This document shows positions 27,793-35,544 of a stretch of 64,000 nt of DNA, in pieces. The notes under the pieces are model-generated. The model ran no database searches, was not told the origin of the DNA, and worked only from the letters and a program-made list of their open reading frames with translations. Origin of the DNA: JAEUOS01 sp040382235 (GTDB taxonomy: Bacteria > Pseudomonadota > Gammaproteobacteria > Burkholderiales > JAEUOS01); assembly GCA_040382235.1 (NCBI GenBank), contig JBEIFV010000014.1, positions 1-64,000 of the forward strand. The letters run 5' to 3'. Each line of letters opens with the position of its first letter. Positions within the stretch are counted from its first letter, which is position 1. The position numbers and the translations under genes are program-made.

Positions 27793-29030
27793 TCAAGCGG
27801 GTTTGCGCCTGGCTCCCACGGAGTCCAAGGCCTCGATCGCGTCGACCGACAGCCCCGCCTCGCCGAGCACTTCGCGGGTATGTTCGCCCAAGCGAGGCGC
27901 GGGCCGGCGGATCGACAATGGCGTAGCACTCCATGCACTGGGCCATCCGGTCTCGACCATAGTGCCCTCGGACGGGTGCTCGTAGGTGCGAAAAAAGCCG
28001 ACCGCGCGCAGGTGCGGATCGTCAAGCAGTTGCTCGATGGTGCGTACCGGGGTGTAGGGAATATCAACGCGCTCCAGCAATGCCAGCCATTCGGCGGTGG
28101 TCCTGCGCGCGATTTCTTCGCCCAGCCAGGCATAAATACGCTCGATACTCGCGCTACGCGAGGCCATGCTCGCGAATAGCGGGTCATGCAGCATTTCGGG
28201 TTTGCCGATCACCTCGAAAAACGCGCGCCACTGTTTGTCGTTGTAGACCAGAGTGCACAGGAAACCATCGCGGGCGGCGTGCGGTTTGCGCCAGGCATTG
28301 AGGATGCGCGCATAGCCCGGCGGCGCCAGCGGCGGCACGAAGGAATGGCCGCCCAGATGCTCGCCCAGAACAAACTGCGCCATGGTCTCGAACATCGGTA
28401 CCTCAACCGCCTGGCCGGTACCGAAGCGCTCGCGGTACAAGAGCGCTCCCAACACGGTGTTGACCAGGCTCAAACCGGTAACACGGTCGCAAAAATTGAT
28501 CGGCACGAAGCGTGGCACATCCGCACCCGCGCGATGCACCATGTCGGGTACCGCGACCATGGCTGGATCAGGTCGTCGAAGGCGGCGCGTCCGGCGTAGG
28601 GGCCGGCCTCGCCGAATCCGAAGCCGCCCACGTACACCAGCCGCGAATTGACCGCCCGCAGATCCTCATATGAAAGCTTCAGGCGCGCCATCGCCTGTGG
28701 CCGCACGTTGTAGAGCAAAACGTCGCAGGTAGTCGCCAGTTTGAGAAAGGCGTCGCGGCCAGCGCCGGACTTGAGGTCAAGAATAATCGAACGCTTGTTG
28801 CGATTGCAGTTCATGAACAGGTTGCCCATGCCAGGGTGCCGGCTATGGCTGGTATAGCGCAGGGCGTCGCCATCTGGCGGCTCTACCTTGATCACGTCCG
28901 CCCCCATGTCGCCCATGATCTGGGCCGCAAACGGGCCCATGACGATGGATGTGAGATCGAGAATGCGGATTCCCGTCAGCGCTCCGGGAGAGGCTGCCGG
29001 CGTCAATGGGTGTGGAAAGGTTTGATTCAT
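27793..29030 (-). pseudogene. CaiB/BaiF-type CoA-transferase, frameshifted
   Basis: A family III CoA-transferase read in two frames. The N-terminal half starts MNQTFPHPLTPAASPGALTG at 29030 and includes GIRILDLTSIVMGPFAAQIMGDMGADVIKVE, NLFMNCNRNKRSIILDLK, and GFGEAGPYAGRAAFDDLIQ. The C-terminal half (from MVAVPDMVHRAGADVP) continues in another frame with the family segments GQAVEVPMFETMAQFVLGEH and YTPVRTIEQLLDDPHLRAVGFF. Inserting one base near 28560 (CAG-CC to CAG-GCC) joins them as DDLIQA-MVAVPDM and gives a normal ~412-aa enzyme. The substrate cannot be inferred. The break is a real disabling mutation or a sequencing error. Confidence 0.85.
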
Positions 29031-29072
29031 CGGGGCATGCTCCTGCCGGATTGCCGCTGCAGGGCTACCAGT

Positions 29073-29103
29073 CTGACTGACGCATTGTGCCGACCGGTAT
29101 AAT
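29073..29103 (+). promoter_or_regulatory. Candidate promoter of the adenosyltransferase/sigma operon
   Basis: A perfect TATAAT (29098-29103) lies 28 bases before the adenosyltransferase GTG. The best -35 candidate is CTGACT (29073-29078) with a long 19-base spacer, so the -10 is the convincing part. No cobalamin-riboswitch-like structure fits in the short leader. Confidence 0.4.
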
Positions 29104-29131
29104 TTTGGCTCTTCAATTGAAAGTCTATCGT

Positions 29132-29683
29132 GTGGGCAACCGCCTCAGCAAAATTTACACCCGGACTGGTGACGCCGGCACCACTGGTCTGGGTGACGGG
29201 TCGCGGGTAACCAAGGATTCACCGCGCATTCACGCCCTGGGGGATGTGGACGAGCTCAACTCCAGCATCGGCTTGCTTTTGTGCGAAGACCTGCCAGCGC
29301 CGACTCGCGAGCAATTGTTGCGCATCCAGCATGACCTGTTCGATCTCGGCGGCGAGTTGTGCATTCCTGGCTTCAAGAATATCTCGGAGCAGCAGGTAAA
29401 GAGCCTGGAAGACCTGCTCGATCAATACAACGCCGACGTTCCGCCCCTGGCCAATTTCATCCTGCCTGGCGGCTCGCGCGCGGCCAGCCATGCCCACCTG
29501 TCGCGCACCATTTGCCGCCGTGCCGAACGCAGCGTAATCGCCCTGGGCGCGGTCGAACAGGTATCCGAACTGGTGCGCCAGTACCTCAATCGCTTGTCGG
29601 ATCTGCTGTTCGTGCTCGGACGTGTCCTGAACCGCCACGGTGGCGGCTCGGATGTGTTGTGGCAACAAAGCAGGCAAACATAA
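29132..29683 (+). CDS. Cob(I)alamin adenosyltransferase, PduO type
   Basis: Transfers the 5'-deoxyadenosyl group of ATP to cob(I)alamin, making coenzyme B12. I start the 183-aa protein at a GTG (VGNRLSKIYTRTGD), matching the usual N-terminus of the family; the frame is open 15 codons further upstream. Key motifs are the ATP-binding TRTGDAGTTGLGDGSRV near residue 10, GDVDELNSSIG near 37, and the C-terminal RTICRRAERSVI and YLNRLSDLLFVLGR. The ECF sigma gene begins nine bases after its stop. Confidence 0.92.
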   Translation: MGNRLSKIYTRTGDAGTTGLGDGSRVTKDSPRIHALGDVDELNSSIGLLLCEDLPAPTREQLLRIQHDLFDLGGELCIPGFKNISEQQVKSLEDLLDQYNADVPPLANFILPGGSRAASHAHLSRTICRRAERSVIALGAVEQVSELVRQYLNRLSDLLFVLGRVLNRHGGGSDVLWQQSRQT

Positions 29684-29692
29684 GCTCGGCAA

Positions 29693-30280
29693 ATGGCCAA
29701 CCCGCCGGAGCACGACCAGCGCCTGCGCGACCTGTTGGCCACAGCCGGTCGACGCGAGCCAGGGTCCCAGGGTGCGTTTGCCCAACTGTATCAATCCACA
29801 TCGCCGAAACTGTTTGGCGTTGCGCTACGTATATTGAGAAGGTCGGACTGGGCGGAAGAGGTTTTGCAGGAATGTTATGTCAGCATCTGGAACCACAGCG
29901 CCAACTACCAGGCCGGGTTGTCGGCCCCGATGACCTGGATGACCAGCATCGTTCGCAATCGTTGCCTCGATTGGCTGCGGCGGCCCAATTTCGAGGATCC
30001 GACCGATGATGACCATGTTTTTGATGCAGTTGAATCGGCGGAACCCGGTCCGCTCCTGCTGCTTGAGCGTTCTGCTGAAGCAGGCGCGATCGCCCGCTGC
30101 CTGCAAACCTTGGAGGAAAAGCAGCAACGGGCGATCAGCGTGGCATTTTTTGAAGGCCTGACCCATGCCGAGTTGGCCGAAAAGCTGGGTCAGCCGCTGG
30201 GCACGGTCAAGACCTGGGTACGGCGTGGCCTGATCAGGCTCAAGGATTGCCTGGGCAGCGCCGGCATCGTCGGAACATGA
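29693..30280 (+). CDS. ECF-type RNA polymerase sigma factor
   Basis: A 195-aa alternative sigma factor. Region 2 is clear (FAQLYQSTSPKLFGVALRILRRSDWAEEVLQECYVSIW, residues ~28-66, then MTWMTSIVRNRCLDWLRR) and region 4 ends in a helix-turn-helix (LTHAELAEKLGQPLGTVKTWVRRGLIRLK, ~155-185). No extra domain. It is followed after 31 bases by its probable anti-sigma factor. The combination resembles the sigK/rskA-type systems that respond to envelope or redox stress. The signal and target promoters are unknown. Confidence 0.92.
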   Translation: MANPPEHDQRLRDLLATAGRREPGSQGAFAQLYQSTSPKLFGVALRILRRSDWAEEVLQECYVSIWNHSANYQAGLSAPMTWMTSIVRNRCLDWLRRPNFEDPTDDDHVFDAVESAEPGPLLLLERSAEAGAIARCLQTLEEKQQRAISVAFFEGLTHAELAEKLGQPLGTVKTWVRRGLIRLKDCLGSAGIVGT

Positions 30281-30311
30281 AGTTCATTTTTAACGCGGGC
30301 CCAAAGCAACC

Positions 30312-31085
30312 ATGAAGTACCGCGACAAACCGGAATTGATCGAGCGTCTCGCCGCGGAGTATGTGCTTGGCACACTCCACAGTGGCGCGCGGCGCCGGTT
30401 TGCCGCCTGGCTCACCAACGACGCCGCGCTCCGGCGCGCAGTGGCCGCATGGGAAGGTCGCCTCAACCCGATGACCGCCGCCGTCACGGCGATACCGCCG
30501 CCACGCCATGTCTGGGATCGCGTTGCAGCACAGATCGCACCAAAGCCCGGCGCGCCCGCTTTACAAACCCGATTTTGGGATAGCCTGGCTTTCTGGCGTT
30601 CGTTCGGTCTGGCTGCGTCCGGAGTTGCCGCGGCGCTCGCGGTGTTTGTGGGCATACGTCCGCCGCAGATTGTCGAGCGCGTGCAAATCGTCGAACGTAC
30701 GGTGGAAAAGCCCATGCGCGTCTCCGACGGCGCCAACCCTTGGCAACCCTCGTATGTCGCCACATTGAAGGACCGCGACGGCAAGACCATGCTGATGCTC
30801 TATGTCGGCCGCAATTCCGACGAACTGTGGGTCAAGTACGAAGGCGACAGCATGCCCAAGGACGCCAGCCTGGAGCTTTGGGGCCTGGACATGGCCGGCC
30901 AGCCAAAATCGCTCGGATTGATCAAGAAAAACGGCAGCAACATGATGAAGCTGCCCGCGATGGCGGACGCGAGCGTAGCCAGCTTCAAGAAAATGGCGGT
31001 CAGCATGGAGCCGATGGGCGGGTCGCGGACCGGCACGCCCACCGGCCCGGTCATGTATCAGGGGGACTGCCACACCTTTTGGTAG
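30312..31085 (+). CDS. Anti-sigma factor, RskA-like
   Basis: A 257-aa membrane-anchored regulator that probably sequesters the preceding ECF factor. The cytoplasmic N-terminus (residues 1-95) contains the anti-sigma segment AAEYVLGTLHSGARRRFAAWL. One transmembrane helix follows at ~96-118 (SFGLAASGVAAALAVFVGI). The periplasmic part (from ~150) is an RskA_C-like beta-rich domain with ELWVKYEGDSMPKDASLELWGLD and GQPKSLGLIKKNG. No HxxxCxxC zinc motif is visible, so redox sensing through a ZAS motif is unlikely. It is convergent with the cyclic-nucleotide-binding gene. Confidence 0.88.
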   Translation: MKYRDKPELIERLAAEYVLGTLHSGARRRFAAWLTNDAALRRAVAAWEGRLNPMTAAVTAIPPPRHVWDRVAAQIAPKPGAPALQTRFWDSLAFWRSFGLAASGVAAALAVFVGIRPPQIVERVQIVERTVEKPMRVSDGANPWQPSYVATLKDRDGKTMLMLYVGRNSDELWVKYEGDSMPKDASLELWGLDMAGQPKSLGLIKKNGSNMMKLPAMADASVASFKKMAVSMEPMGGSRTGTPTGPVMYQGDCHTFW

Positions 31086-31103
31086 CCGTCTTCAGCGATC
31101 GCG

Positions 31104-31616
31104 TCACTTCTCGATGAAGTTGACGAGTTTTGAACTGGTTTGACGCAGGCGCTGCGACAGCATGAACACCAGCTTCATGAGTATTTTCGCGGCCAGCCGC
31201 GGTTCGCTGACAATCAGGCTCTGCAGCGACGGACGCGACAGGTAGGCGTAGGTGGTGTCTTCAATGGCGGTACAGGAGGCGAACCGGGCCTCGCCGTCGA
31301 TCATCGACATCTCCCCCAGCGCCTGCCCGCCCTTGACCACCGCGATGCGTTTGACCTCGCCGCGCCGATCGTTCTTGGTGATATCGACCAGACCGTCGAT
31401 CACGAACAGCATGAAATCACCGGCATCGCCTTCGCGGATGATAACCCCTCCCGGAGGGGCCACGAATACCCGCATGAAAGGCCCCAGTTGGCGCAAGTCA
31501 GCTTCGCTGAAATCGTCGAATAGGGCGTTATGCCCGACGACAGCGCGAATCTGTGCGGCAAACGGCGTGGCGTCGCCGAGCGCTCTAAAGGTGGGAAATA
31601 GCGGATCAGATGGCAT
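31104..31616 (-). CDS. Cyclic nucleotide-binding-domain protein
   Basis: A 170-aa protein consisting almost entirely of one CRP-type cyclic-nucleotide-binding domain: GVIIREGDAGDFMLFVIDGLVDI near residue 60, then the phosphate-binding cassette GGQALGEMSMIDGEARFASC near 97, retaining the Gly-Glu and Arg that contact the nucleotide. There is no helix-turn-helix, so it is not a CRP-like transcription factor. It could sense cAMP or c-di-GMP and act by protein contact. It stands 100 bases downstream of aroG on the same strand; no shared role is evident. Confidence 0.85.
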   Translation of the reverse strand: MPSDPLFPTFRALGDATPFAAQIRAVVGHNALFDDFSEADLRQLGPFMRVFVAPPGGVIIREGDAGDFMLFVIDGLVDITKNDRRGEVKRIAVVKGGQALGEMSMIDGEARFASCTAIEDTTYAYLSRPSLQSLIVSEPRLAAKILMKLVFMLSQRLRQTSSKLVNFIEK

Positions 31617-31716
31617 GATCAGACGAATTGTGACTCATCTTTCCGCTACAAGCACACCCACCCCAACCCATCGCAGGCCAGCGATGGCCGGCACGACTCG
31701 TGGTCGGTGCAACGCC

Positions 31717-32832
31717 TCACCTGCCGCGCCGGGCCTTGACCGCATCCGCCAGGATTTTCAGGGCTTCGGTGCTGTCATTCCATCCCAAACAGGCGTCTGT
31801 GATGCTCTTGCCATACTCGAGGGCCGCAGGATCGTCGCGGCCGGCGCTGAATTTCTGGTTGCCGGCTTTCAGGTGTGATTCGACCATGACGCCAAACACG
31901 CACTCGCCCCCGCCTGCGATCTGTGCGCCGACATCGCGCGCCACATCAAGCTGTCTTTCGTGCCTCTTTTCGCTGTTGGCGTGCGAAAAGTCGATCATCA
32001 GCCGGCATGGCAGCTTGTTCGCCTCAAGCTCCGCGCAAGCGGCTGCGACACTTGCCGCGTCGTAGTTCGGCACCTTGCCGCCACGCAAGATCACATGGCA
32101 ATCCTTGTTGCCGTTGGTTTCCACCGTCGCCACCTGGCCATTCTTGTGCACCGAGAGAAAGTGGTGGCCGCGCCGCGCCGCCAGAATGGCGTCGATGGCT
32201 ATCCTGATGTTGCCGTCGGTGCCGTTCTTGAAACCGATCGGGGCCGATAGTCCGGAGGCCAGTTCGCGATGCACCTGCGATTCGGTGGTGCGCGCGCCGA
32301 TCGCGCCCCACGAGATCAGGTCGCCGATGTACTGCGGCGAGATCACGTCGAGAAACTCCGAACCGGCGGGCACACCCTCGTTATTGATGCGCACCAGCAG
32401 GTCGCGGGCGATACGCAAGCCTTCGTTGATGCGGTAACTCTCGTCCAGATAGGGGTCGTTGATCAGGCCTTTCCAGCCTACAGTGGTGCGCGGCTTTTCG
32501 AAGTACACACGCATCACCACTTCAAGCTCGCCGGCATGTCGTTCGCGCTCGGCCTTGAGTTTCTTGGCGTAGTCGACAGCCGCCGCCGGATCATGGATTG
32601 AACAGGGCCCGATGATCACCAGAAGCCGGTCATCCCGGCCGTGGATGATGCTCTGGATACGCCGCCGGGTTCCGGCAATCAACTCTTCGGCCGGCGTACC
32701 CTGAATCGGGAAAAACTTGATCAGGTGCTCAGGTGGCGGCAGCGGCATGATGTTCTTGATGCGCTCGTCATCGGTGCGGGAGGTACGGTCGCTGACGCTG
32801 TCGCGATGTGGAGCGGGGGCGCTGTTGGGCAT
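31717..32832 (-). CDS. aroG: 3-Deoxy-7-phosphoheptulonate (DAHP) synthase, class I
   Basis: Condenses phosphoenolpyruvate and erythrose 4-phosphate, the first step of the shikimate pathway to Phe, Tyr and Trp. The 371-aa protein is full length for AroF/G/H. Motifs: LLVIIGPCSIHDPAAAVDYA near residue 72 with the metal cysteine, VYFEKPRTTVGWKGLINDP near 110, GARTTESQVHRELASGLSAPIGFKNGTDG near 180, and LMIDFSHANSEK near 277. AAAGGAGAAAG is an excellent ribosome site. Expression is probably controlled by an attenuator: a leader peptide rich in Phe, Tyr and Trp and a terminator hairpin precede it (32863-33002). Confidence 0.96.
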   Translation of the reverse strand: MPNSAPAPHRDSVSDRTSRTDDERIKNIMPLPPPEHLIKFFPIQGTPAEELIAGTRRRIQSIIHGRDDRLLVIIGPCSIHDPAAAVDYAKKLKAERERHAGELEVVMRVYFEKPRTTVGWKGLINDPYLDESYRINEGLRIARDLLVRINNEGVPAGSEFLDVISPQYIGDLISWGAIGARTTESQVHRELASGLSAPIGFKNGTDGNIRIAIDAILAARRGHHFLSVHKNGQVATVETNGNKDCHVILRGGKVPNYDAASVAAACAELEANKLPCRLMIDFSHANSEKRHERQLDVARDVGAQIAGGGECVFGVMVESHLKAGNQKFSAGRDDPAALEYGKSITDACLGWNDSTEALKILADAVKARRGR

Positions 32833-32862
32833 GTCTTTCTCCTTTGAATGCTTGAACCGGAC

Positions 32863-32896
32863 AAAAAAAAACCGCCGGATACGACCGGCGGTTTTT
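32863..32896 (-). terminator. Intrinsic terminator (attenuator) in the aroG leader
   Basis: On the minus strand, AAAAACCGCCGG pairs perfectly with CCGGCGGTTTTT (12 bp, 6-base loop TCGTAT), and the 3' arm runs into nine T in all. It lies 30 bases upstream of the aroG ATG, after the leader-peptide stop, so it would end transcription before aroG. It is not positioned to end any other gene on that strand except the pap gene far upstream. Confidence 0.85.
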
Positions 32897-32965
32897 CGAG
32901 AATTCTTCAGTGTTTCAGTGGCTAAAACGCTTCGTCTCTACTTGCTCCGCCGGGGCTGAGGTAGA
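32872..32965 (-). promoter_or_regulatory. Alternative pause hairpin and antiterminator of the aroG attenuator
   Basis: On the minus-strand RNA, UCUAC (plus 32961-32965, codons Ile13-Tyr14) can pair with GUAGA (32937-32941), with an inner CUC/GAG stem. This holds CCGGCGG (32947-32953) in its loop region. That CCGGCGG can otherwise pair with the terminator 5' arm CCGCCGG (32885-32891), which would block the terminator. A ribosome stalled on the aromatic codons would cover UCUAC and favour the antiterminator. Pairings are seen; the switching is inferred. Confidence 0.6.
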
Positions 32966-33002
32966 TCCAAAAATAAAAATAGAAGAAAGGTCCGTGCGCC
33001 AT
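32922..33002 (-). CDS. aroG leader peptide (aromatic-rich, 26 aa)
   Basis: ATG to TAG encodes 26 residues beginning MAHGP and containing FFYFYFWIY at codons 6-14, i.e. four Phe, three Tyr and one Trp in nine codons, then LSPGG and a short charged tail. It lies between a candidate promoter and a terminator, directly upstream of DAHP synthase, whose end products are these same three amino acids. The translation was checked codon by codon against the plus-strand bases. A ribosome site is weak (GAAAG about 14 bases upstream). Its role as a stalling sensor is inferred from the classic pheA/trp leader design. Confidence 0.85.
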   Translation of the reverse strand: MAHGPFFYFYFWIYLSPGGASRDEAF

Positions 33003-33038
33003 GAAAAGCAGCTTTCGACAAAATCTCTTGGAACTCAG

Positions 33039-33067
33039 ACTCTACAGCCATCTCGCCGCCCAGGCAA
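33039..33067 (-). promoter_or_regulatory. Candidate aroG leader promoter
   Basis: On the minus strand, TTGCCT (plus 33062-33067) and TAGAGT (plus 33039-33044) are separated by exactly 17 bases, each a 4/6 match to the sigma-70 boxes. Transcription would begin roughly 30 bases before the leader-peptide ATG at 33002. It lies in the gap after the pap stop codon. Confidence 0.4.
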
Positions 33068-33102
33068 GCGCCTGTTGTGCGCGGACAACTATGCTGATAC
33101 CT

Positions 33103-34581
33103 TCACAGTGCCCGTTCAATTCGATCGCACAGCGTCTTCAGCATTTCGATTCGCGCGAACATTTTGTCGTTGGCGGGAATCAGGTTCCATGGCGCGACCT
33201 CGGTACTGGTGCGTTCGACCAGATCGCATACCGCGCGCTCGTAGTCGCCCCACTTTTTGCGATTGCGCCAGTCCTCTTCAGTGATCTTGAATTGCTTGAA
33301 GGCGATTTTCTGGCGTTCGCGAAAGCGTTTCAGCTGCTCTTCCTTGGTGATCGCCACCCAGAATTTCACCAGTATCACGCCGTTGCGTACCATTTGCTCT
33401 TCGAAATCGTTGATTTCATGGTAACCACGCATCCAGTCGTATTCGGAGCAGAATTTCTCGACCCGCTCCACCAGCACACGGCCGTACCACGAGCGGTCGA
33501 AGATCGTGACCCGCCCCTTGCGCGGCAGATGTCGCCAGAAGCGCCACATGTAGGGTTGCGCGCGCTCTTCCTCGGTAGGCGCTGCAATCGGGATCACCTG
33601 GTAATGCCGGGCATCCAGCGCACCGGTGATGCGCCGGATGCTGCTTCCTTTGCCGGCCGCATCTTGCCCCTCGAATACGGCAATCAGCGATTTGCCGCGA
33701 AAGCGCGGATCGCGGGTAAGCAGGTTGAGACGTCCCTGGTACTTTTCGAGCTGCCGCGCATACTCCTTGTGCGTCAGCGCCTGCTTGTAATTGAGCGCAT
33801 TGAGCACATTGTGATTGTCCAGCACCGGCTCCAGCGGTGCGGGCTTGAACGACGGTGCCCGACCGTTCTTGTCGGTCAGGCGCTTGTTCAGCGCTTCGAG
33901 CAGCAGGGTGCCGACAGTGAGATAGCGATAGTTCGGATCGGTGCCTTCAACTATGAACCAGGGTGCCTCGCCGGTCGAGGTTTCGCGCAAGGTGTGTTCG
34001 GAGATTTCGCGAAACCGGTCGTAGATCTTGAAACGTTGCCAGTCGGTATCGGTCACCCGCCAGCGCGTTTTCGGGTCTTTCTCGAGCGCCTTGAGGCGCT
34101 TTTTCTGCTCATCCCTGGAAAGGTGGAACCAGAACTTCAGAATCAGCACACCTTCGGCTGCCAGCATCTGTTCGAAGCGCTTGATCTCTTCAACAGACTG
34201 CATCAGGGCTGGCGCCTTGGTCTTGCCGATGACGCGGTTGACGATCGGAGCGGTGTACCAGGAACCAAAAAGTATGCCGATCCGCCCTTTCGGTGGCAGG
34301 GCCCGCCAGAAACGCCACATCGGCGGCCGCTCGGCCTCTTCATCAGACATCTCCCCAAAGGCACGGGTAACGATGTGACGCGGATCCATCCATTCGTTGA
34401 GCAGGTTGACCGTTTCGCCCTTGCCTGCGCCATCCACACCGCCGATGATGATGACTACCGGAAACTTCGCATTCCCCAGCAGGTCGTATTGCGCCTTCAG
34501 CAGCGCTTCGCGCAGCTCCGCTTCACGAACACGATAGTCTTCCTTGGATATTCTGTGCCCTACTTCAGCCGATTCAAACAT
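33103..34581 (-). CDS. pap: Polyphosphate:AMP phosphotransferase (two-domain PPK2)
   Basis: Uses polyphosphate to phosphorylate AMP to ADP. The 492-aa protein, started at MFESAEVG after ACGGAG, has two tandem PPK2 kinase domains. Walker A motifs are GGVDGAGKGETVN near residue 47 and FEGQDAAGKGSSIRR near 304. The second domain has the full lid/Walker B segment FDRSWYGRVLVERVE; the corresponding place in the first reads LFGSWYTAP, lacking the Asp-Arg, which fits the known pattern in class II PPK2 proteins of an inactive N-terminal domain. The start overlaps the end of the CHAD gene by eight bases, so the two are translated together. Confidence 0.94.
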   Translation of the reverse strand: MFESAEVGHRISKEDYRVREAELREALLKAQYDLLGNAKFPVVIIIGGVDGAGKGETVNLLNEWMDPRHIVTRAFGEMSDEEAERPPMWRFWRALPPKGRIGILFGSWYTAPIVNRVIGKTKAPALMQSVEEIKRFEQMLAAEGVLILKFWFHLSRDEQKKRLKALEKDPKTRWRVTDTDWQRFKIYDRFREISEHTLRETSTGEAPWFIVEGTDPNYRYLTVGTLLLEALNKRLTDKNGRAPSFKPAPLEPVLDNHNVLNALNYKQALTHKEYARQLEKYQGRLNLLTRDPRFRGKSLIAVFEGQDAAGKGSSIRRITGALDARHYQVIPIAAPTEEERAQPYMWRFWRHLPRKGRVTIFDRSWYGRVLVERVEKFCSEYDWMRGYHEINDFEEQMVRNGVILVKFWVAITKEEQLKRFRERQKIAFKQFKITEEDWRNRKKWGDYERAVCDLVERTSTEVAPWNLIPANDKMFARIEMLKTLCDRIERAL

Positions 34582-35530
34582 GTGTTCTCCGTCCATGGTG
34601 ACGTTTCCAGAAACCCGCACAACGGGTCGCGGCCTCGAAACCGCTCTCAAGGGTCTGCGCAGCATCGCTTGCGCGCGCCTCCCATGCGCCAAGCAGGCGC
34701 TGCTCGATCTCGCAGCCAAGCTCAAAGTCGCGCAAAAGCGCCCTTGCCATGTTGATGTCGGTCAAACTTCCCAGACAATCCTGCAATTCGGACAACGCCG
34801 CCACATAAGGTCGCACCGCATCGCGCGCGTAAAGTCCTGAAAAAAACTCGGCGGCGTAGCGGGCACGCTTGATTTGCACACGCAGCCGATGACGCCCCGA
34901 TTCGTCCAGTGAATCCAGCCGCGCCGCGCCGCGCGCGACGTGCTTGTACAGACGGGCAAGCTGGCGCCGCGCCAAATGCATCAGGACTCCGCCACCGGCG
35001 TCGGGCGCCTGCATCGCCAGCCAAAGGGCGAGTCGTGTGGTCAGGCGCTCGTAATCCGGCGTTTGCAGATACTCCCGCGCGCGCGCGCGGGCCGATCCGA
35101 CCCGACCGGCTATCGCGGCACGCACCGCACGTGCCTGCGGGCGCGGCAGGTCGCGCAGCGCCGGCTCGACGGTCTGGCCGAACACATCAAGATCGCGAAC
35201 ACCGCCAAGTGCGCGTCCCAGCGTCCGGAGCGCTGCGTCGCAGCGGGATCGCAGGTCGCAGGCGTTGGTGTGGGGAAACATGCGCAGCGCGGATCGAAGC
35301 CGCCTCACGGCGACGCGCATCTGATGCACATATTCCGGATTCTCGCTTTGCAGAACACCGGCCTCGTTGGCACGCAAATGCTGGTACGCCATTCGCACGA
35401 TGCCGCGCACTGCCTCTTCGGGCGACATGTCGGGCCGGACGCCAAACGCGCGGGCCTTCTGCGGAGGCTTCTGCCGAACCGCGGCTTGTCCGGGCACGAC
35501 GGCTGGACGCGATGCCCGTCCGGAACACAT
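34574..35530 (-). CDS. CHAD-domain protein (polyphosphate-binding family)
   Basis: A 318-aa helical protein rich in arginine and alanine. Conserved CHAD histidine/arginine segments are visible: YVHQMRVAVRRLRSALRMF near residue 67, LGRALGGVRDLDVFGQT near 105 and HRLRVQIKRARYAAEFF near 213, which build the positively charged pore that binds polyphosphate. No signal peptide. Its last eight bases overlap the start of the polyphosphate:AMP phosphotransferase gene, strong context for a shared role at polyphosphate granules. The N-terminal ~30 residues are low-complexity, so a later start is possible. Confidence 0.9.
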   Translation of the reverse strand: MCSGRASRPAVVPGQAAVRQKPPQKARAFGVRPDMSPEEAVRGIVRMAYQHLRANEAGVLQSENPEYVHQMRVAVRRLRSALRMFPHTNACDLRSRCDAALRTLGRALGGVRDLDVFGQTVEPALRDLPRPQARAVRAAIAGRVGSARARAREYLQTPDYERLTTRLALWLAMQAPDAGGGVLMHLARRQLARLYKHVARGAARLDSLDESGRHRLRVQIKRARYAAEFFSGLYARDAVRPYVAALSELQDCLGSLTDINMARALLRDFELGCEIEQRLLGAWEARASDAAQTLESGFEAATRCAGFWKRHHGRRTHV

Positions 35531-35544
35531 GCGGCAGGCAAGCC

